Below, one piece after another: positions 1 through 10,233 of a stretch of 64,000 nt of DNA. The notes under the pieces were generated by a model, which saw only the letters and a list, made by a program, of their open reading frames with translations, made no database searches and had not been told where the DNA came from. Source of the DNA: Leadbetterella sp964563435 (lineage in GTDB: Bacteria > Bacteroidota > Bacteroidia > Cytophagales > Spirosomataceae); NCBI GenBank assembly GCA_964563435.1, contig CAZLXI010000010.1, positions 1 to 64,000 on the forward strand. Direction: 5' to 3'. The translations under genes and the position numbers were made by a program. Within the stretch, counting starts at the first letter, position 1; each line of letters starts with the position of its first letter.

Positions 1-1
1 T

Positions 2-3000
2 TTAATTTATGAAACAGAATCCGCTACATCAAAACCACATTACCTGAGAGATAAAGAACTTGTTTGCAAAATTGAACACACCGGCGGAAGTAACTACCTC
101 GTCTATCGCTTAAGACAGACTTTTGGAACCGCGGCAGAATTAGATGCGGCACCGGAATATGTAAATGAAAACGCATACCAGGAGTTAAAAAGTAAAGCCT
201 TTGCGTTTAAACTCCCGTTTGATTTAACACATACCGAGGCGAAAGCGTACCTCAGCCGGTTTGATGTAAACCGGGATGAATTGATGAAGGCTTTCCAATT
301 TTCAAATTTACCACCGGATGAAAATATTGCAGCAGAACGGTTGGGCCTGACGGATGCGGAAAGAATTATCATTGGCAATACCCCAAGCCCAAACAACAAT
401 GCAGCTCAACAGGCTTTCTGGAATGTGCCCCCGCCGGGCAATGTAACCGACTATTTAAAACAAGTTAATCATTTTCTCGACAAAACCGGACTTGCCTACA
501 AGGAACTGGAGTTGCTGCTGAAATTGAAGTTTATCGATAAAAGCGGAAATCTTTATATCAGGCACAACGATTTAAGCTGCGATACGGGACAAAAGGAAAT
601 CGCCGGTTTAGACCTGGACATCCTGGACAGGATTCATCGTTTCCTTCGCTTGCAGAAAAAAACCGGCTGGAAATTTGAAGTGCTGGATGAGATGATTTCG
701 CAGGGAAATATAGGAGCAGGCGTTCTGGATGACAACACCCTGATTAAAGTGGCACAGGTAAAAGAGATCTCCGAAAAGACAGGTGTTAAAATGCAGGAAC
801 TTATCGGATGCTTTGAAGAATTACCCCATGCAGTTTTGGATGAAGAGGGCCCTAAACCCCTGTATCACCAGTTGTTCCTCAATAAGGCAAAGAACGGTAT
901 TGTAGAAGAGGGATTACTTCCGGAAAAAGTAGACGGCTCTCAATTATTAAATTCTTATCTGGATTACATCGCTACCTGTCTGAAGATAAAGCAAAAGGAT
1001 CTGGATTACCTGTTACCGCTCCTTCCCGACGGCAATTTAACTTTTTCTAACCTGAGCCGCCTTTTCGCAGCTTCCAGGTGGATAAATAAACTTAAACTTA
1101 AAGCAGAAGACTTTGCGATTATCCGGAAGCTGGCCGGAGTTGATTTTTCATCGGACCCGGGTCAAACTTTAAAATTCATTAAGATCCTAAAGGATTTTAA
1201 AGACTCCCCTTTAAAAGCGGCTGATGTGCAATACATCTTAAACCATGAAGCCGGTAACTTAAGCGACCGGGAGATCAGGGCGGAGAAAATTAAAGAGTTG
1301 CTGGATAAACTTAAAACCGGTTACGAAAAAATCGGGCAGGAACAGAAATCAAAATTTGATGACACGCTTACGGCAGAAGAACAAACAGAAGTTTTAATCA
1401 ATGTTCTTTCAGGCCTGGCAGGCGTGGAAGAGGATGCTGTAAGTATCATTGTTAAATTTCCGGATAAAGACTGGGCAGCTGTAACGGATGCTGCAGGAGC
1501 TAAAACGTTTATTGACGACAGGTTTGATCAAAGAATAGACCGAACCCCTGTCTATTCTGCCATTGATGCACTGGATGCGCTGGCACCCGGGGCAGATTCA
1601 GGTACGGAGAAAAAAAACCTGGTTCAGGCGCTTCTGGATTCCATTGCCGGTTTCCAAATGGCCGTAGCGAAACAAACCCTTTTAGAGCAAACGCTTTCAG
1701 TCGGATTCAAAGCTGATGCGGGATTAACCCGGGCCGTGATAATGTATGCCCGGCTGCAACAGGCAGCTCCGGGTACTGATTTAATCGCTGATTTATTGTC
1801 AGATAATTTTGATAATCCCGTTTCAGAAATTAACTATTCCCGGCAGTATGCCGCCGTTAAGCTGCTGCATAAGATGATGGCATTGCTAAAGGCCTTCCAG
1901 TTAGACAATACGGCCGTTGAGTGGCACTTTAGAAATAATGCAGAACCGGCCCTGGGCTGGTTGGAGTTTGACAGCATTCCTTTCGAACCCGGTCAAGCTG
2001 CAGTTGACTTTTTCAGGTATCTGTCGTTTTGCAGAATCATCGCCTATTCAAAACAATTTAGGGCGGTCACCAACCCCCTGGATGCCGGGCAGCCTGTCTC
2101 TTTCCTTACCATCGCAGATAGTGTAGTACTTGGTGCGGCTGCAGACAGGGATGAATTCCTGTACAGGCTGGGATTGCTGACAGGCTATGAAAAAGGGGAT
2201 CTGGATGACATTGACGCCCATTTATTTGCGGTATTCGATATTGCTAAATATCAAGACCCGGATAACTGGGAAAGAATAGTTGACTGTGCCGATTTTGTCA
2301 GAACACTGGGGGCATCTGTGAACCAGATAAAAAAATACATCGCTCCGGCTCTTACCGCAGCAGAAGTGAGTGACCTGCGGGCCACATTAAAATCGCGCTA
2401 CGATGAAGACACCTGGCTGAGCACCCTGAAAGAAATCATGGACTCCGTTCGTCCCCAAAAGCGGGAGGCACTGGTAGCATACTTACTGGCTACCCATCCG
2501 GACATGAAGGACGAGAATGATTTGTATGAATATTTCCTGGTAGATGTGGAAATGGGAGCCTGCATGCCATCTTCAAGAATTGTGCAGGCTCATAACAGCA
2601 TTCAGCTGTTCGTTCAGCGCTGTTTGATGGGCCTGGAACCGGATGCCATCGCTGATGTGCTCAAAGACCCGAACTGGGATCAGTGGAAATGGATGAAAAA
2701 TTACAGAGTCTGGGAAGCCAACCGCAAAGTATTTCTCTACCCGGAAAACTGGTATGATGTTACTTTATCGGATGAAAAAACCTTTTTACTCACCGAGCTG
2801 ATCAATGAAATTCAGCAAAATGAATTGACCAATGATACCGCCGAGGAAGCTTTAAAAAAATATCTTGAAAAACTCGATAACATCGCCTTCCTCGAAGTGA
2901 TGGCAACCTGGTATGACGTGCCTACCCGCAACATGCATGTATTCGCCCGCACCAAAGGAGGCGATCCCTATATCTACTATTACAGGCGCTTTGAAAATGA

Positions 3001-6000
3001 GCGCTACTGGAGTCCATGGGAAAAAGTGGAATTAGACATTCCCGGGAATCACGTGCTGGCATTTATGAGAAATAACCGGTTGTGTTTAGCATGGCCCATG
3101 TTTAGTGAGGAAGCGAACCCGGACCAGGGAGCTACGCTCCCCGACCAATCGGTTACTACCGAGCAACCGGTAGATAAACCCAGGAAGAAACTTAAGATCC
3201 AGTTAGCGATAAGCGAATATACCAACAGGAAATGGCAGCCTAAAAAAGTGTCTTCTGACAGCATTCTCACTCCCTCAGACTATACGGCTTCGGAAAGTTT
3301 ACTTCGCCGGGATATGTTCAACCTCCTTTACCTTCAGCCCACCGATCAAATCATGTTGTTCAGCAGCTACTGGAGCGGGATAGATTATAATTATATCAGG
3401 GGAGTGTTTGATATTGCCGGATGTAAGGGATACCCCGAACTGGTATTTCAGGGTAACCAGGTTTTTCCTGACTTTTTCCCTGATTTTAAAGATGCTGAGC
3501 TTAAATGGCAGCGCTATAATGAAATTACAAACCTCAACCCGGATGATTTATCGGTTCGCAACGGGATTTCCCCTTTTCAATATTACGAGATTTTAAATAC
3601 GACACCGGGCAAGTTCAGAATTTCTTACCCTCACCAGCTTACCGGTATTGATCTGATTGCCTTAATCTACCAGCTGTTTTTTACTGTTTTAAATTCTCGT
3701 ATCTCTAATGACAAAAGAAATCGGTTTAAAATTCCTTTGGGGACTTTACTGCCTTATTTTGAAGAAGACAGCAGGCATGCTTATGTAATCATTCCCGGTT
3801 TTTACAAAAAGGAAGTCCGTACAGAACAGGCTACTCACGTTTCATATACCTTCTCCGATGCCGAAAAAAGAACCGCTTCCAACGTTTTTCAGTTAATTGA
3901 TGATATTATTAATTGGCTCAAAAAAACCATATATGAATTCCAGCAGAATCCTCCTGCGAATGCAAACGCCGCTGTTACGTATATTTTAACGGATGCCGGG
4001 TTCCAGGATATATTGAAAGAACTGAGCAGGTATGCTGATCTGGATGTGTTCCTGAATCTGATGATTGGTGTAAGCGGGGACCCGTCAGTGGATGAATTTT
4101 TAAAAGAACTGGTAGAAGAAGAGCCCCTGAGATACGGAGAACAATTCAAGAACATGTATCACCCGCTGGTTTGTGCTTTGCGAAGTATCTTGTACAAAGA
4201 CGGGGTACCCGCGCTCATGAAGCGCGATACACAATTGCAAAAGACAAGTTTTAATTTTAAAACCTACTACAACCCCAACCCGGCGATAGTCCCTCAGGCG
4301 TATTTCAAAAATCCGGATGGCTCAAAAACATTAAGTTATCCCATTGAAGATATTGATTTTGAAAGTGACGGCAGCTACAGTGCCTATAACTGGGACTTGT
4401 TTTTCAGAGTACCGCTTCATATTGCATCGTCTCTCACCCAGAATCAGCGTTTTGAGGAGGCATTGACCTGGTTTCACTACATGTTTAACCCCACGGGTGC
4501 CCTGGACGGAAACGGTGTTCAGAAATACTGGGTAACCAAGCCGTTCTATTTAAATCAGGAAACGGATTATATCATCCAGAGAATTGATACGTTGATGTAT
4601 GCGGCTTCTGACCCTTCACATTCGGATGTTCCCCCCGGAGCTTCTTCAGATCCGGCGATACGGGATCTGGAGTTTGCCATTTCCGAATGGAGGAAAAAGC
4701 CCTTCCGGCCCGATGTAATCGCCCGTTTCAGACCTGTTGCGTATCAAAAAGCGTTATTGATGAAATACATTGATAACCTTACAGAGTGGGGAGATTATTT
4801 ATTTCGGCAGGACACTATGGAATCGGTGGCCCAGGCAACGCAGATGTATATCCTGGCAGATAAATTATTGGGCCCCAAACCCAGAATAGTGCCGGCAGCT
4901 GTGAAGCAGCCTTATGAAACCTACCACCAGATTGAAGCGAAAATCGACAGTTTTGGAAATGCACTGATTGAACTCGAAAATATACTCCCGGATATTTCTG
5001 TATTGCCTGAGGGCGGAAGTGAACTTCCTGCGCCGCCCGTTACACTATCCATGCTTTATTTCTGCATTCCGCCAAACGATAAAATGTTTGAATACTGGGA
5101 CAGGGTCGCAGACCGCCTGTTCAAAATCAGGCACTGTCAGAATATTGACGGCATTGAAAGAAGCCTGGCCCTGTTTGCACCCCCCATTGATCCCGGCATG
5201 CTGGTTCGGGCAGCGGCCTCCGGCCTGGATTTTTCATCAGTGATTGCAGGATTAAATGCTCCCACTCCGTATTACCGCTTCAACGTCTTATCTCAGAAGG
5301 CCTCTGAACTCGCGCAGGAAGTAAGGGGGCTGGGAAATTCTTTATTGTTGGCCCTGGAGAAAAAAGATGTGGAGTCCATGACCCTGCTTAAGAGCGAACT
5401 GGAACTGAAAGTACTGAACGCGGTCACAGACATGAAGAAGTTGCAGATTGATGAATCCAATACCTATATTGAAGTATTAAAACTAACAAAACAGGTTACC
5501 GAGGAAAGGAAAAAATATTATTCAAACCTGAAAAAGATAATTCCTAAAGAGCAGCTGAATTTGGATAAACTCGGAGAATCAAAAGACTGGCAGCTGGCGG
5601 CCAACAGTACATATACTTTGGGAGCAGCACTAGCCTTAATTCCCGATTTTGCTCTGGGGGCTTCAGGATTTGGAGGCTCGCCACATGGTGCTGCCAAATT
5701 TGGCGGAAGTTTACTGGCTCACAGTACCGATGCCATTGGAAAAGGTCTGGGTATCTTTAGTGCAATTGCCAGCTATGAAGCCAGCCGGGCGTCTGTTCTG
5801 GGAGGTTATGACAGGCGAAATGACGACTGGAAATTCCAGGAACGCCTTGCCACCAAGGAAATAGCCATGATGGACAAGCAGATCACTGCTGCTGAAATCC
5901 GAACGGGAATTATGGAAACCGATCTGAAGAACCATGAACTGCAAATTGAAAATGCCAGGAAAACAGATGACTTTATGCGGTCAAAATTCACCAATAAGGA

Positions 6001-7186
6001 ATTATACGAGTGGATGACCGGCCAAATCAGTGCGGTATATTTCAAATCCTACCAGCTGGCACACGACTTAGCCAAAAAAGCAGAACGTTGCTATCGATTT
6101 GAGCTGGGGAACGATGATTCCTTTATCTCTTATGGCTATTGGGATAGCCTGAAAAAGGGCCTGCAAACAGCGGACCATCTCATACATGATATTAAACGCA
6201 TGGAAACCGCATACCTGGATAAAAACAAACGCGAATATGAAATCACCAAGCATGTATCCCTGGCATTGCTTGACCCGCTGGCCCTGACCCGGCTTCGGGC
6301 GGGCGCGGTCTGCGATTTTGAGATACCGGAAGTGCTTTATGACACAGATCACCCCGGACAGTATTTCAGAAGATTGAAATCAGTAAGTGTGAGTCTGCCG
6401 TGTATCGCAGGCCCATACACCTCTGTCAGTGCCAGGCTTTCACTGGTGAATAACCGTTACAGGAAAAACACCAATCCCGACAATGCAGCGGCTACCGGCT
6501 ACCCTGAAGATCCGGGGAATGATGAACGTTTTGTTTATAATGTCGGGGCTATCCAATCCATTGCCACCAGCAATGCCCAAAACGACAGTGGCGTATTCGA
6601 ACTGAACTTCAGAGACGAAAGATACCTGCCGTTTGAGAATACGGGAGCCATAAGCAGCTGGAGATTAGAACTCCCGGCAGAAGTGAGACAATTTGACTAT
6701 AACACCATTTCAGATGTCATTGTCCATGTCAAATATACTGCAAGGGAAGGGGGGTCCGGATTAAGGGGAGCATCCAATACCGCCCTGAAAGATCAGCTTC
6801 ATGCAATCAAACAGGGCCTGAGCCAGGAAGGTTTACACGTGGCTGTAAATATGAAGCATGAGTTGCCCAATGAATGGTTCCTGTTGAAAAAGAATGGCAT
6901 CATTAACCTGAGTTTGGATAAATCCAGGCTGCCCTATATGGCCCAAACCTTTGATACCACTGAAATTGAGAGCGTAATGTTCGTGGCCAAAGTGAAAGAT
7001 AACCCGGCTGCATTTACAGTTCAGGTAGACGGCGCTCCCACAAATCTGTCTCGGATAAACGAGCTGAAACTTTGCAGGGGCATTAATTCAGCCATTGGCC
7101 TTGATAATTTATTTGAACTTTCAGTCGCTGAGGCCGATAAGGTGAAAATAGAGGAATTGCTGTTAGTGGTGAAGTATCGTTTCTGA
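2..7186 (+). CDS. Tc toxin complex subunit A (TcA-like), 5' end outside window
   Basis: The reading frame is open from base 2 with no stop, so the gene starts upstream; 2394 residues are visible, close to the size of known TcA proteins. TcA forms the pentameric bell-shaped injector of Tc toxins, which binds host cells and translocates the TcB/TcC cargo. Visible hallmarks are the neuraminidase-like and receptor-binding middle (about residues 960-1330), the segment with MFNPTGALDGNG near residue 1495, a long alpha-helical channel region (about 1760-2080) and a C-terminal TcB-binding region ending in LLLVVKYRF. No TcB or TcC follows: the next gene is an AraC-type regulator, so partners must lie upstream or elsewhere. 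Base composition is richer in A+T than the core genes from 9 kb on, fitting an accessory region. The family call is by motif recognition; the target host is unknown. Confidence 0.88.
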   Translation, partial: LIYETESATSKPHYLRDKELVCKIEHTGGSNYLVYRLRQTFGTAAELDAAPEYVNENAYQELKSKAFAFKLPFDLTHTEAKAYLSRFDVNRDELMKAFQFSNLPPDENIAAERLGLTDAERIIIGNTPSPNNNAAQQAFWNVPPPGNVTDYLKQVNHFLDKTGLAYKELELLLKLKFIDKSGNLYIRHNDLSCDTGQKEIAGLDLDILDRIHRFLRLQKKTGWKFEVLDEMISQGNIGAGVLDDNTLIKVAQVKEISEKTGVKMQELIGCFEELPHAVLDEEGPKPLYHQLFLNKAKNGIVEEGLLPEKVDGSQLLNSYLDYIATCLKIKQKDLDYLLPLLPDGNLTFSNLSRLFAASRWINKLKLKAEDFAIIRKLAGVDFSSDPGQTLKFIKILKDFKDSPLKAADVQYILNHEAGNLSDREIRAEKIKELLDKLKTGYEKIGQEQKSKFDDTLTAEEQTEVLINVLSGLAGVEEDAVSIIVKFPDKDWAAVTDAAGAKTFIDDRFDQRIDRTPVYSAIDALDALAPGADSGTEKKNLVQALLDSIAGFQMAVAKQTLLEQTLSVGFKADAGLTRAVIMYARLQQAAPGTDLIADLLSDNFDNPVSEINYSRQYAAVKLLHKMMALLKAFQLDNTAVEWHFRNNAEPALGWLEFDSIPFEPGQAAVDFFRYLSFCRIIAYSKQFRAVTNPLDAGQPVSFLTIADSVVLGAAADRDEFLYRLGLLTGYEKGDLDDIDAHLFAVFDIAKYQDPDNWERIVDCADFVRTLGASVNQIKKYIAPALTAAEVSDLRATLKSRYDEDTWLSTLKEIMDSVRPQKREALVAYLLATHPDMKDENDLYEYFLVDVEMGACMPSSRIVQAHNSIQLFVQRCLMGLEPDAIADVLKDPNWDQWKWMKNYRVWEANRKVFLYPENWYDVTLSDEKTFLLTELINEIQQNELTNDTAEEALKKYLEKLDNIAFLEVMATWYDVPTRNMHVFARTKGGDPYIYYYRRFENERYWSPWEKVELDIPGNHVLAFMRNNRLCLAWPMFSEEANPDQGATLPDQSVTTEQPVDKPRKKLKIQLAISEYTNRKWQPKKVSSDSILTPSDYTASESLLRRDMFNLLYLQPTDQIMLFSSYWSGIDYNYIRGVFDIAGCKGYPELVFQGNQVFPDFFPDFKDAELKWQRYNEITNLNPDDLSVRNGISPFQYYEILNTTPGKFRISYPHQLTGIDLIALIYQLFFTVLNSRISNDKRNRFKIPLGTLLPYFEEDSRHAYVIIPGFYKKEVRTEQATHVSYTFSDAEKRTASNVFQLIDDIINWLKKTIYEFQQNPPANANAAVTYILTDAGFQDILKELSRYADLDVFLNLMIGVSGDPSVDEFLKELVEEEPLRYGEQFKNMYHPLVCALRSILYKDGVPALMKRDTQLQKTSFNFKTYYNPNPAIVPQAYFKNPDGSKTLSYPIEDIDFESDGSYSAYNWDLFFRVPLHIASSLTQNQRFEEALTWFHYMFNPTGALDGNGVQKYWVTKPFYLNQETDYIIQRIDTLMYAASDPSHSDVPPGASSDPAIRDLEFAISEWRKKPFRPDVIARFRPVAYQKALLMKYIDNLTEWGDYLFRQDTMESVAQATQMYILADKLLGPKPRIVPAAVKQPYETYHQIEAKIDSFGNALIELENILPDISVLPEGGSELPAPPVTLSMLYFCIPPNDKMFEYWDRVADRLFKIRHCQNIDGIERSLALFAPPIDPGMLVRAAASGLDFSSVIAGLNAPTPYYRFNVLSQKASELAQEVRGLGNSLLLALEKKDVESMTLLKSELELKVLNAVTDMKKLQIDESNTYIEVLKLTKQVTEERKKYYSNLKKIIPKEQLNLDKLGESKDWQLAANSTYTLGAALALIPDFALGASGFGGSPHGAAKFGGSLLAHSTDAIGKGLGIFSAIASYEASRASVLGGYDRRNDDWKFQERLATKEIAMMDKQITAAEIRTGIMETDLKNHELQIENARKTDDFMRSKFTNKELYEWMTGQISAVYFKSYQLAHDLAKKAERCYRFELGNDDSFISYGYWDSLKKGLQTADHLIHDIKRMETAYLDKNKREYEITKHVSLALLDPLALTRLRAGAVCDFEIPEVLYDTDHPGQYFRRLKSVSVSLPCIAGPYTSVSARLSLVNNRYRKNTNPDNAAATGYPEDPGNDERFVYNVGAIQSIATSNAQNDSGVFELNFRDERYLPFENTGAISSWRLELPAEVRQFDYNTISDVIVHVKYTAREGGSGLRGASNTALKDQLHAIKQGLSQEGLHVAVNMKHELPNEWFLLKKNGIINLSLDKSRLPYMAQTFDTTEIESVMFVAKVKDNPAAFTVQVDGAPTNLSRINELKLCRGINSAIGLDNLFELSVAEADKVKIEELLLVVKYRF

Positions 7187-7190
7187 TGAG

Positions 7191-7274
7191 AGTGTAACCT
7201 AAGCTGTGTCACCTGATATTTCGAAGTTAAAACTATTTTCTTGATTTATCCCGTGACACATTTTACGTTACACT
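7191..7274. repeat. Imperfect inverted repeat after the TcA gene
   Basis: Two 22-base arms, 7191-7212 and 7253-7274, pair through AGTGTAAC with GTTACACT and GTGTCAC with GTGACAC, with a 7-base unpaired patch in each arm and a 40-base loop. It lies between the toxin stop and the AraC-type regulator start (7327). It could be a terminator-like structure, a regulator-binding region for the AraC protein, or the footprint of a lost element. No T-tract follows, so a simple intrinsic terminator is less likely. Confidence 0.5.
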
Positions 7275-7326
7275 ACCCTCAAAGTAATAATCATTTTGCA
7301 GGATTTACGGAACCCCATACCCATAA

Positions 7327-8091
7327 ATGAAATTTGACAAGTATTTTCCGACGGAAAGACTAAAACCCTATATCAAATATTTTGTAGTTTCGGAAATGGA
7401 GCAGGAAAGTGAATACAAAGTTTTTCCTTCTTCGGGTTTAGTCAGCGGTTTTCAATACCGGGGACAACTCGCAACGGTAAAAAACAGCACGGAGAGCAAC
7501 CTGTCATCAGCAGGCATTACAGGCATTTCGGACAGTTACAAAATCTTTAAAAATTCGGCAGACATCGGTACGATTTTAATTTTTTTTACAGAAACCGGTT
7601 TTACTCATTTTGCTTCACCCCCTGCAAATGAACTTTTTAATTTAAGCATTTCGCTTGACGATATTTTTGACAAAAGCAGCATAAGCGAAACAGAAGAAAA
7701 ATTGTCAGTCGCTACAACTGATAAACAAAGAATAGAAATCGTTGAGCAGTTTTTAATTTCACAACTGAAAGATATTCAAACAGACAAACTGGTTATGGAA
7801 GCCGTTAAACTCATTCATAACAGCAACGGAACGATCCGTATAAAGGAGTTAAACGAGATACTACATATCAGCCAAAGCCCTTTTGAGAAAAGATTTAGAA
7901 AAGTAGTCGGAACTACTGCTAAAAAATTTGCTTCCATTATCCGTTTCAACACCGTTCTTGATAATCTTAACGAAACAAAAACGCTTACCGAAATAGGTTA
8001 TAACAGCAACTTTTTTGACCAGGCCCACTTCATCAAAGACTTTAAGCAGTTTACCGGCGAAACCCCTGAAAATTTTAAACGATTCCTGTAG
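7327..8091 (+). CDS. AraC family transcriptional regulator
   Basis: The 254-residue protein has an N-terminal ligand or sensor region (about 1-140) of the type often annotated DUF6597, and a C-terminal AraC/XylS DNA-binding domain (about 155-254). The second helix-turn-helix is recognisable from FFDQAHFIKDFKQFTGETP near the end, the usual AraC signature. The ATG at 7327 gives a normal family length. The gene lies 140 bases after the toxin subunit on the same strand, behind an inverted repeat, and is followed by a DUF1398 gene. It may control neighbours in this accessory stretch, but no binding site can be assigned. Confidence is high for the family and low for the regulon. Confidence 0.88.
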   Translation: MKFDKYFPTERLKPYIKYFVVSEMEQESEYKVFPSSGLVSGFQYRGQLATVKNSTESNLSSAGITGISDSYKIFKNSADIGTILIFFTETGFTHFASPPANELFNLSISLDDIFDKSSISETEEKLSVATTDKQRIEIVEQFLISQLKDIQTDKLVMEAVKLIHNSNGTIRIKELNEILHISQSPFEKRFRKVVGTTAKKFASIIRFNTVLDNLNETKTLTEIGYNSNFFDQAHFIKDFKQFTGETPENFKRFL

Positions 8092-8162
8092 AAAAACGAT
8101 TTTTTACAATTGTGATTTTCTTAAAAGTTGAATTTTTGTGCCCTAATTCAATTGCAAAGGGT

Positions 8163-8552
8163 ATGTTTAAAGTAGAACAAATTGAGCAGGCTCACGAAAA
8201 GGTAAAATCTGGAGCAGATTTTCCGGAATACATTCGGGAAATCAGGAAAATGGGTGTAACCGCATTTGAAACCCGGGTGAATGACAGCCATACAGAATAT
8301 TTTGGCCATGACGGTTTTCGCATACAATCAAAACCTCAGTATGCAGAGCTGACTATTGCCGATACCGGCAACAAAGAAAAATTTATTAATTATCTGAAAG
8401 CACATCAACAAGGCAAAACAGATTATTTCCGGTTCTGCAAAGACTGCGCAGAAACAGGGATTGAAAAGTGGGTGGTGAGTTTGGATGCAATGACCTGCAT
8501 TTATTACGATAAAGCAGGAAATGAAATTTTAGTAGAAGAAATTCCAGAGTAA
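8163..8552 (+). CDS. DUF1398 family protein
   Basis: A soluble protein of about 129 residues that matches the DUF1398 (YbcV-like) pattern: an N-terminal helix beginning FKVEQIEQAHEKVKSGADFP, a central YFGHDG element and a C-terminal segment with DAMTCIYYDKAGNEI. The frame is open to a GTG at 8112, but the ATG at 8163 gives the conserved family start, so it is preferred. No signal peptide or membrane segment is visible. The biochemical role of the family is not established. It sits between an AraC regulator and a broken NTF2-like gene, a common kind of small-gene cluster in Bacteroidota accessory DNA. Confidence 0.8.
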   Translation: MFKVEQIEQAHEKVKSGADFPEYIREIRKMGVTAFETRVNDSHTEYFGHDGFRIQSKPQYAELTIADTGNKEKFINYLKAHQQGKTDYFRFCKDCAETGIEKWVVSLDAMTCIYYDKAGNEILVEEIPE

Positions 8553-8622
8553 ACACGGCCTTCAACAAATATGAATTCAGGTTATAAATTTTCAAATTAC
8601 TCTTTAAACAATCATAATAATT

Positions 8623-8832
8623 ATGGAAGCAATCAGCGAAACCAAAACTCAGGAAGTCGTTACCCGTCATCTTTCAGCATTCAACGATGCCGACGTGGAT
8701 GAAATCTTAAAAGACTTCACGGAAGATTCTGAATTATTAACACCAGACGGGCCCCTGAAAGGATTAGCTGTAATCCGGTCATTTTATGGTGAAGTGTTCA
8801 AACAGAAATCTCTATTCCTGTTTACCCTTTGA
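8623..8832 (+). pseudogene. Truncated NTF2/SnoaL-like protein
   Basis: The 69 codons encode the first half of a SnoaL/ketosteroid-isomerase-like fold: an N-terminal helix VTRHLSAFNDADVDEIL followed by LKDFTEDSELLTPDGPLKG and IRSFYGEVFK. Family members usually run to about 110-140 residues. Here similarity stops near base 8800 and the frame ends in QKSLFLFTL at a stop inside the 3' end of the opposite-strand DUF418 gene. This looks like a gene cut by a deletion or insertion junction rather than a natural short form. An expressed 69-residue peptide is possible but would lack half of the cone-shaped fold. Confidence 0.7.
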
Positions 8833-10023
8833 AATAAGCATAACCGAAAAACTCCTCCACAGGCTCTCCACAGGACCTGACGAATAATACTTCAGCCAGA
8901 TAGTACTGAACACAAGCTGGAAGCCATAGATCGGGATCACGAAGATTAAAGTTTCAGCCAGTGTCAGTTTACCGGAAAGCCCCCCGGCATAACCGTAAAA
9001 CAATAGCATGCACAAAAGAGTCTGCATCAGGTAATTGGTTAGCCCCAGCTTCCCGGCATTGCCTATCCATCTGAAGATTGCAGAGGTATTATTATGCAGG
9101 AAAATACTTAAAAACAGGAGATAACAGAGGGTTAACAAAGGAACGGCAATGAAGTTGGAAAGAGACAGAACCAGCTTTTCAAAATGGGGTGGGAGCCCGG
9201 TTAAAATCTGTGGTTCAAGCAGGCTTACATGCGCCAGTATTTTAAGGGATAATGCAGCCGGGAAGAGCGTGAGCGCAATTTTCAACATCTTTGGCTTTAA
9301 CTCCTGAATTCGCAGGAAAAAGCCCGTTCTGCCTGCCAGTAATCCAAGTATAAACATGATCAGGTAATGGGCTATCCCGGCTAAGCCACCTTTTACGGCC
9401 ATGATCCAGAGCATAATAACCCCCAGCTTCTGCATACCCGCCACTTCGGCCGGGGAGCCGTTTTGCCAGGTATCCAGCACCTGCATAATCACCGGGTTTA
9501 TTTCGTGGTTTTCGGGAGTATCGGCATTTGTGGTCAGCAAAATGAGGAGGGTTTGCAGCCCGATGGAAAACAGGGCGATCCCGGCTATCCAGCGAAGAAG
9601 AACCTGGCCGGGTTTGCGGTAAAAAAAGAGAAGCGTAAATCCGAGCAGGGCGTATTTATGCAGAATATCTCCAAACCAGAAAATAAGCCCGTGAATGAGG
9701 CCCATGATCAGAAGCACCCACAGACGGCTTTTGAATAGCTGAGCACCGTTCAGGCCCGACCGTTGGCTTTTCTGTTGGAGCATATAAAACCCCAGGCCAA
9801 ACAGGAAGCTGTAGATCGTATAAAACTGGCCGTTAACCAGCACATGAAGTATAAACTGCAAAGGGGCATAGGAAGCCCGCTGGTCTAATTGCAGGCTGTA
9901 CACCTGCTGTGGTTCCAGGAATGCAAATAGCGCATAGGTTTGTATATTGAACACCAGTATGCCGAATAGTGCTATTCCGCGAATGGTATCAATTACCTGG
10001 ATTCTTGGGTTAATGAGAGCCAT
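8812..10023 (-). CDS. DUF418 domain-containing membrane protein
   Basis: A 403-residue polytopic membrane protein with about ten hydrophobic segments. The N-terminus INPRIQVIDTIRGIALFGIL is the typical start of the DUF418 / YeiB-like family, and the C-terminal half carries the characteristic GNAGKLGLTNYLMQT segment. The family lies in the inner membrane and is thought to be transport-related, but the substrate is unknown. The ATG at 10023 fits the conserved N-terminus. The 3' end overlaps the truncated NTF2-like fragment by 21 bases. The 210 bases upstream (10024-10233) contain no gene that I can see. Confidence 0.88.
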   Translation of the reverse strand: MALINPRIQVIDTIRGIALFGILVFNIQTYALFAFLEPQQVYSLQLDQRASYAPLQFILHVLVNGQFYTIYSFLFGLGFYMLQQKSQRSGLNGAQLFKSRLWVLLIMGLIHGLIFWFGDILHKYALLGFTLLFFYRKPGQVLLRWIAGIALFSIGLQTLLILLTTNADTPENHEINPVIMQVLDTWQNGSPAEVAGMQKLGVIMLWIMAVKGGLAGIAHYLIMFILGLLAGRTGFFLRIQELKPKMLKIALTLFPAALSLKILAHVSLLEPQILTGLPPHFEKLVLSLSNFIAVPLLTLCYLLFLSIFLHNNTSAIFRWIGNAGKLGLTNYLMQTLLCMLLFYGYAGGLSGKLTLAETLIFVIPIYGFQLVFSTIWLKYYSSGPVESLWRSFSVMLISKGKQE

Positions 10024-10233
10024 CTCTTAAATTTTTTAAATGGGTTAGGGTCTTTATTATAACCAAAGTCTCATTGGCAGAGCAGCGGGGAAAAAGAATG
10101 ATAGTTTAAATCAGGGAGAAAGTAGCCCATGTGCTATTGAGAACGCTAACTTACAAAAAATCGGCGAATGCAAAATGTATTCTGAGAAAAACGGATAGAT
10201 TAAGAAGAGAAAAAATGCCTGTTTGAAGACAGT

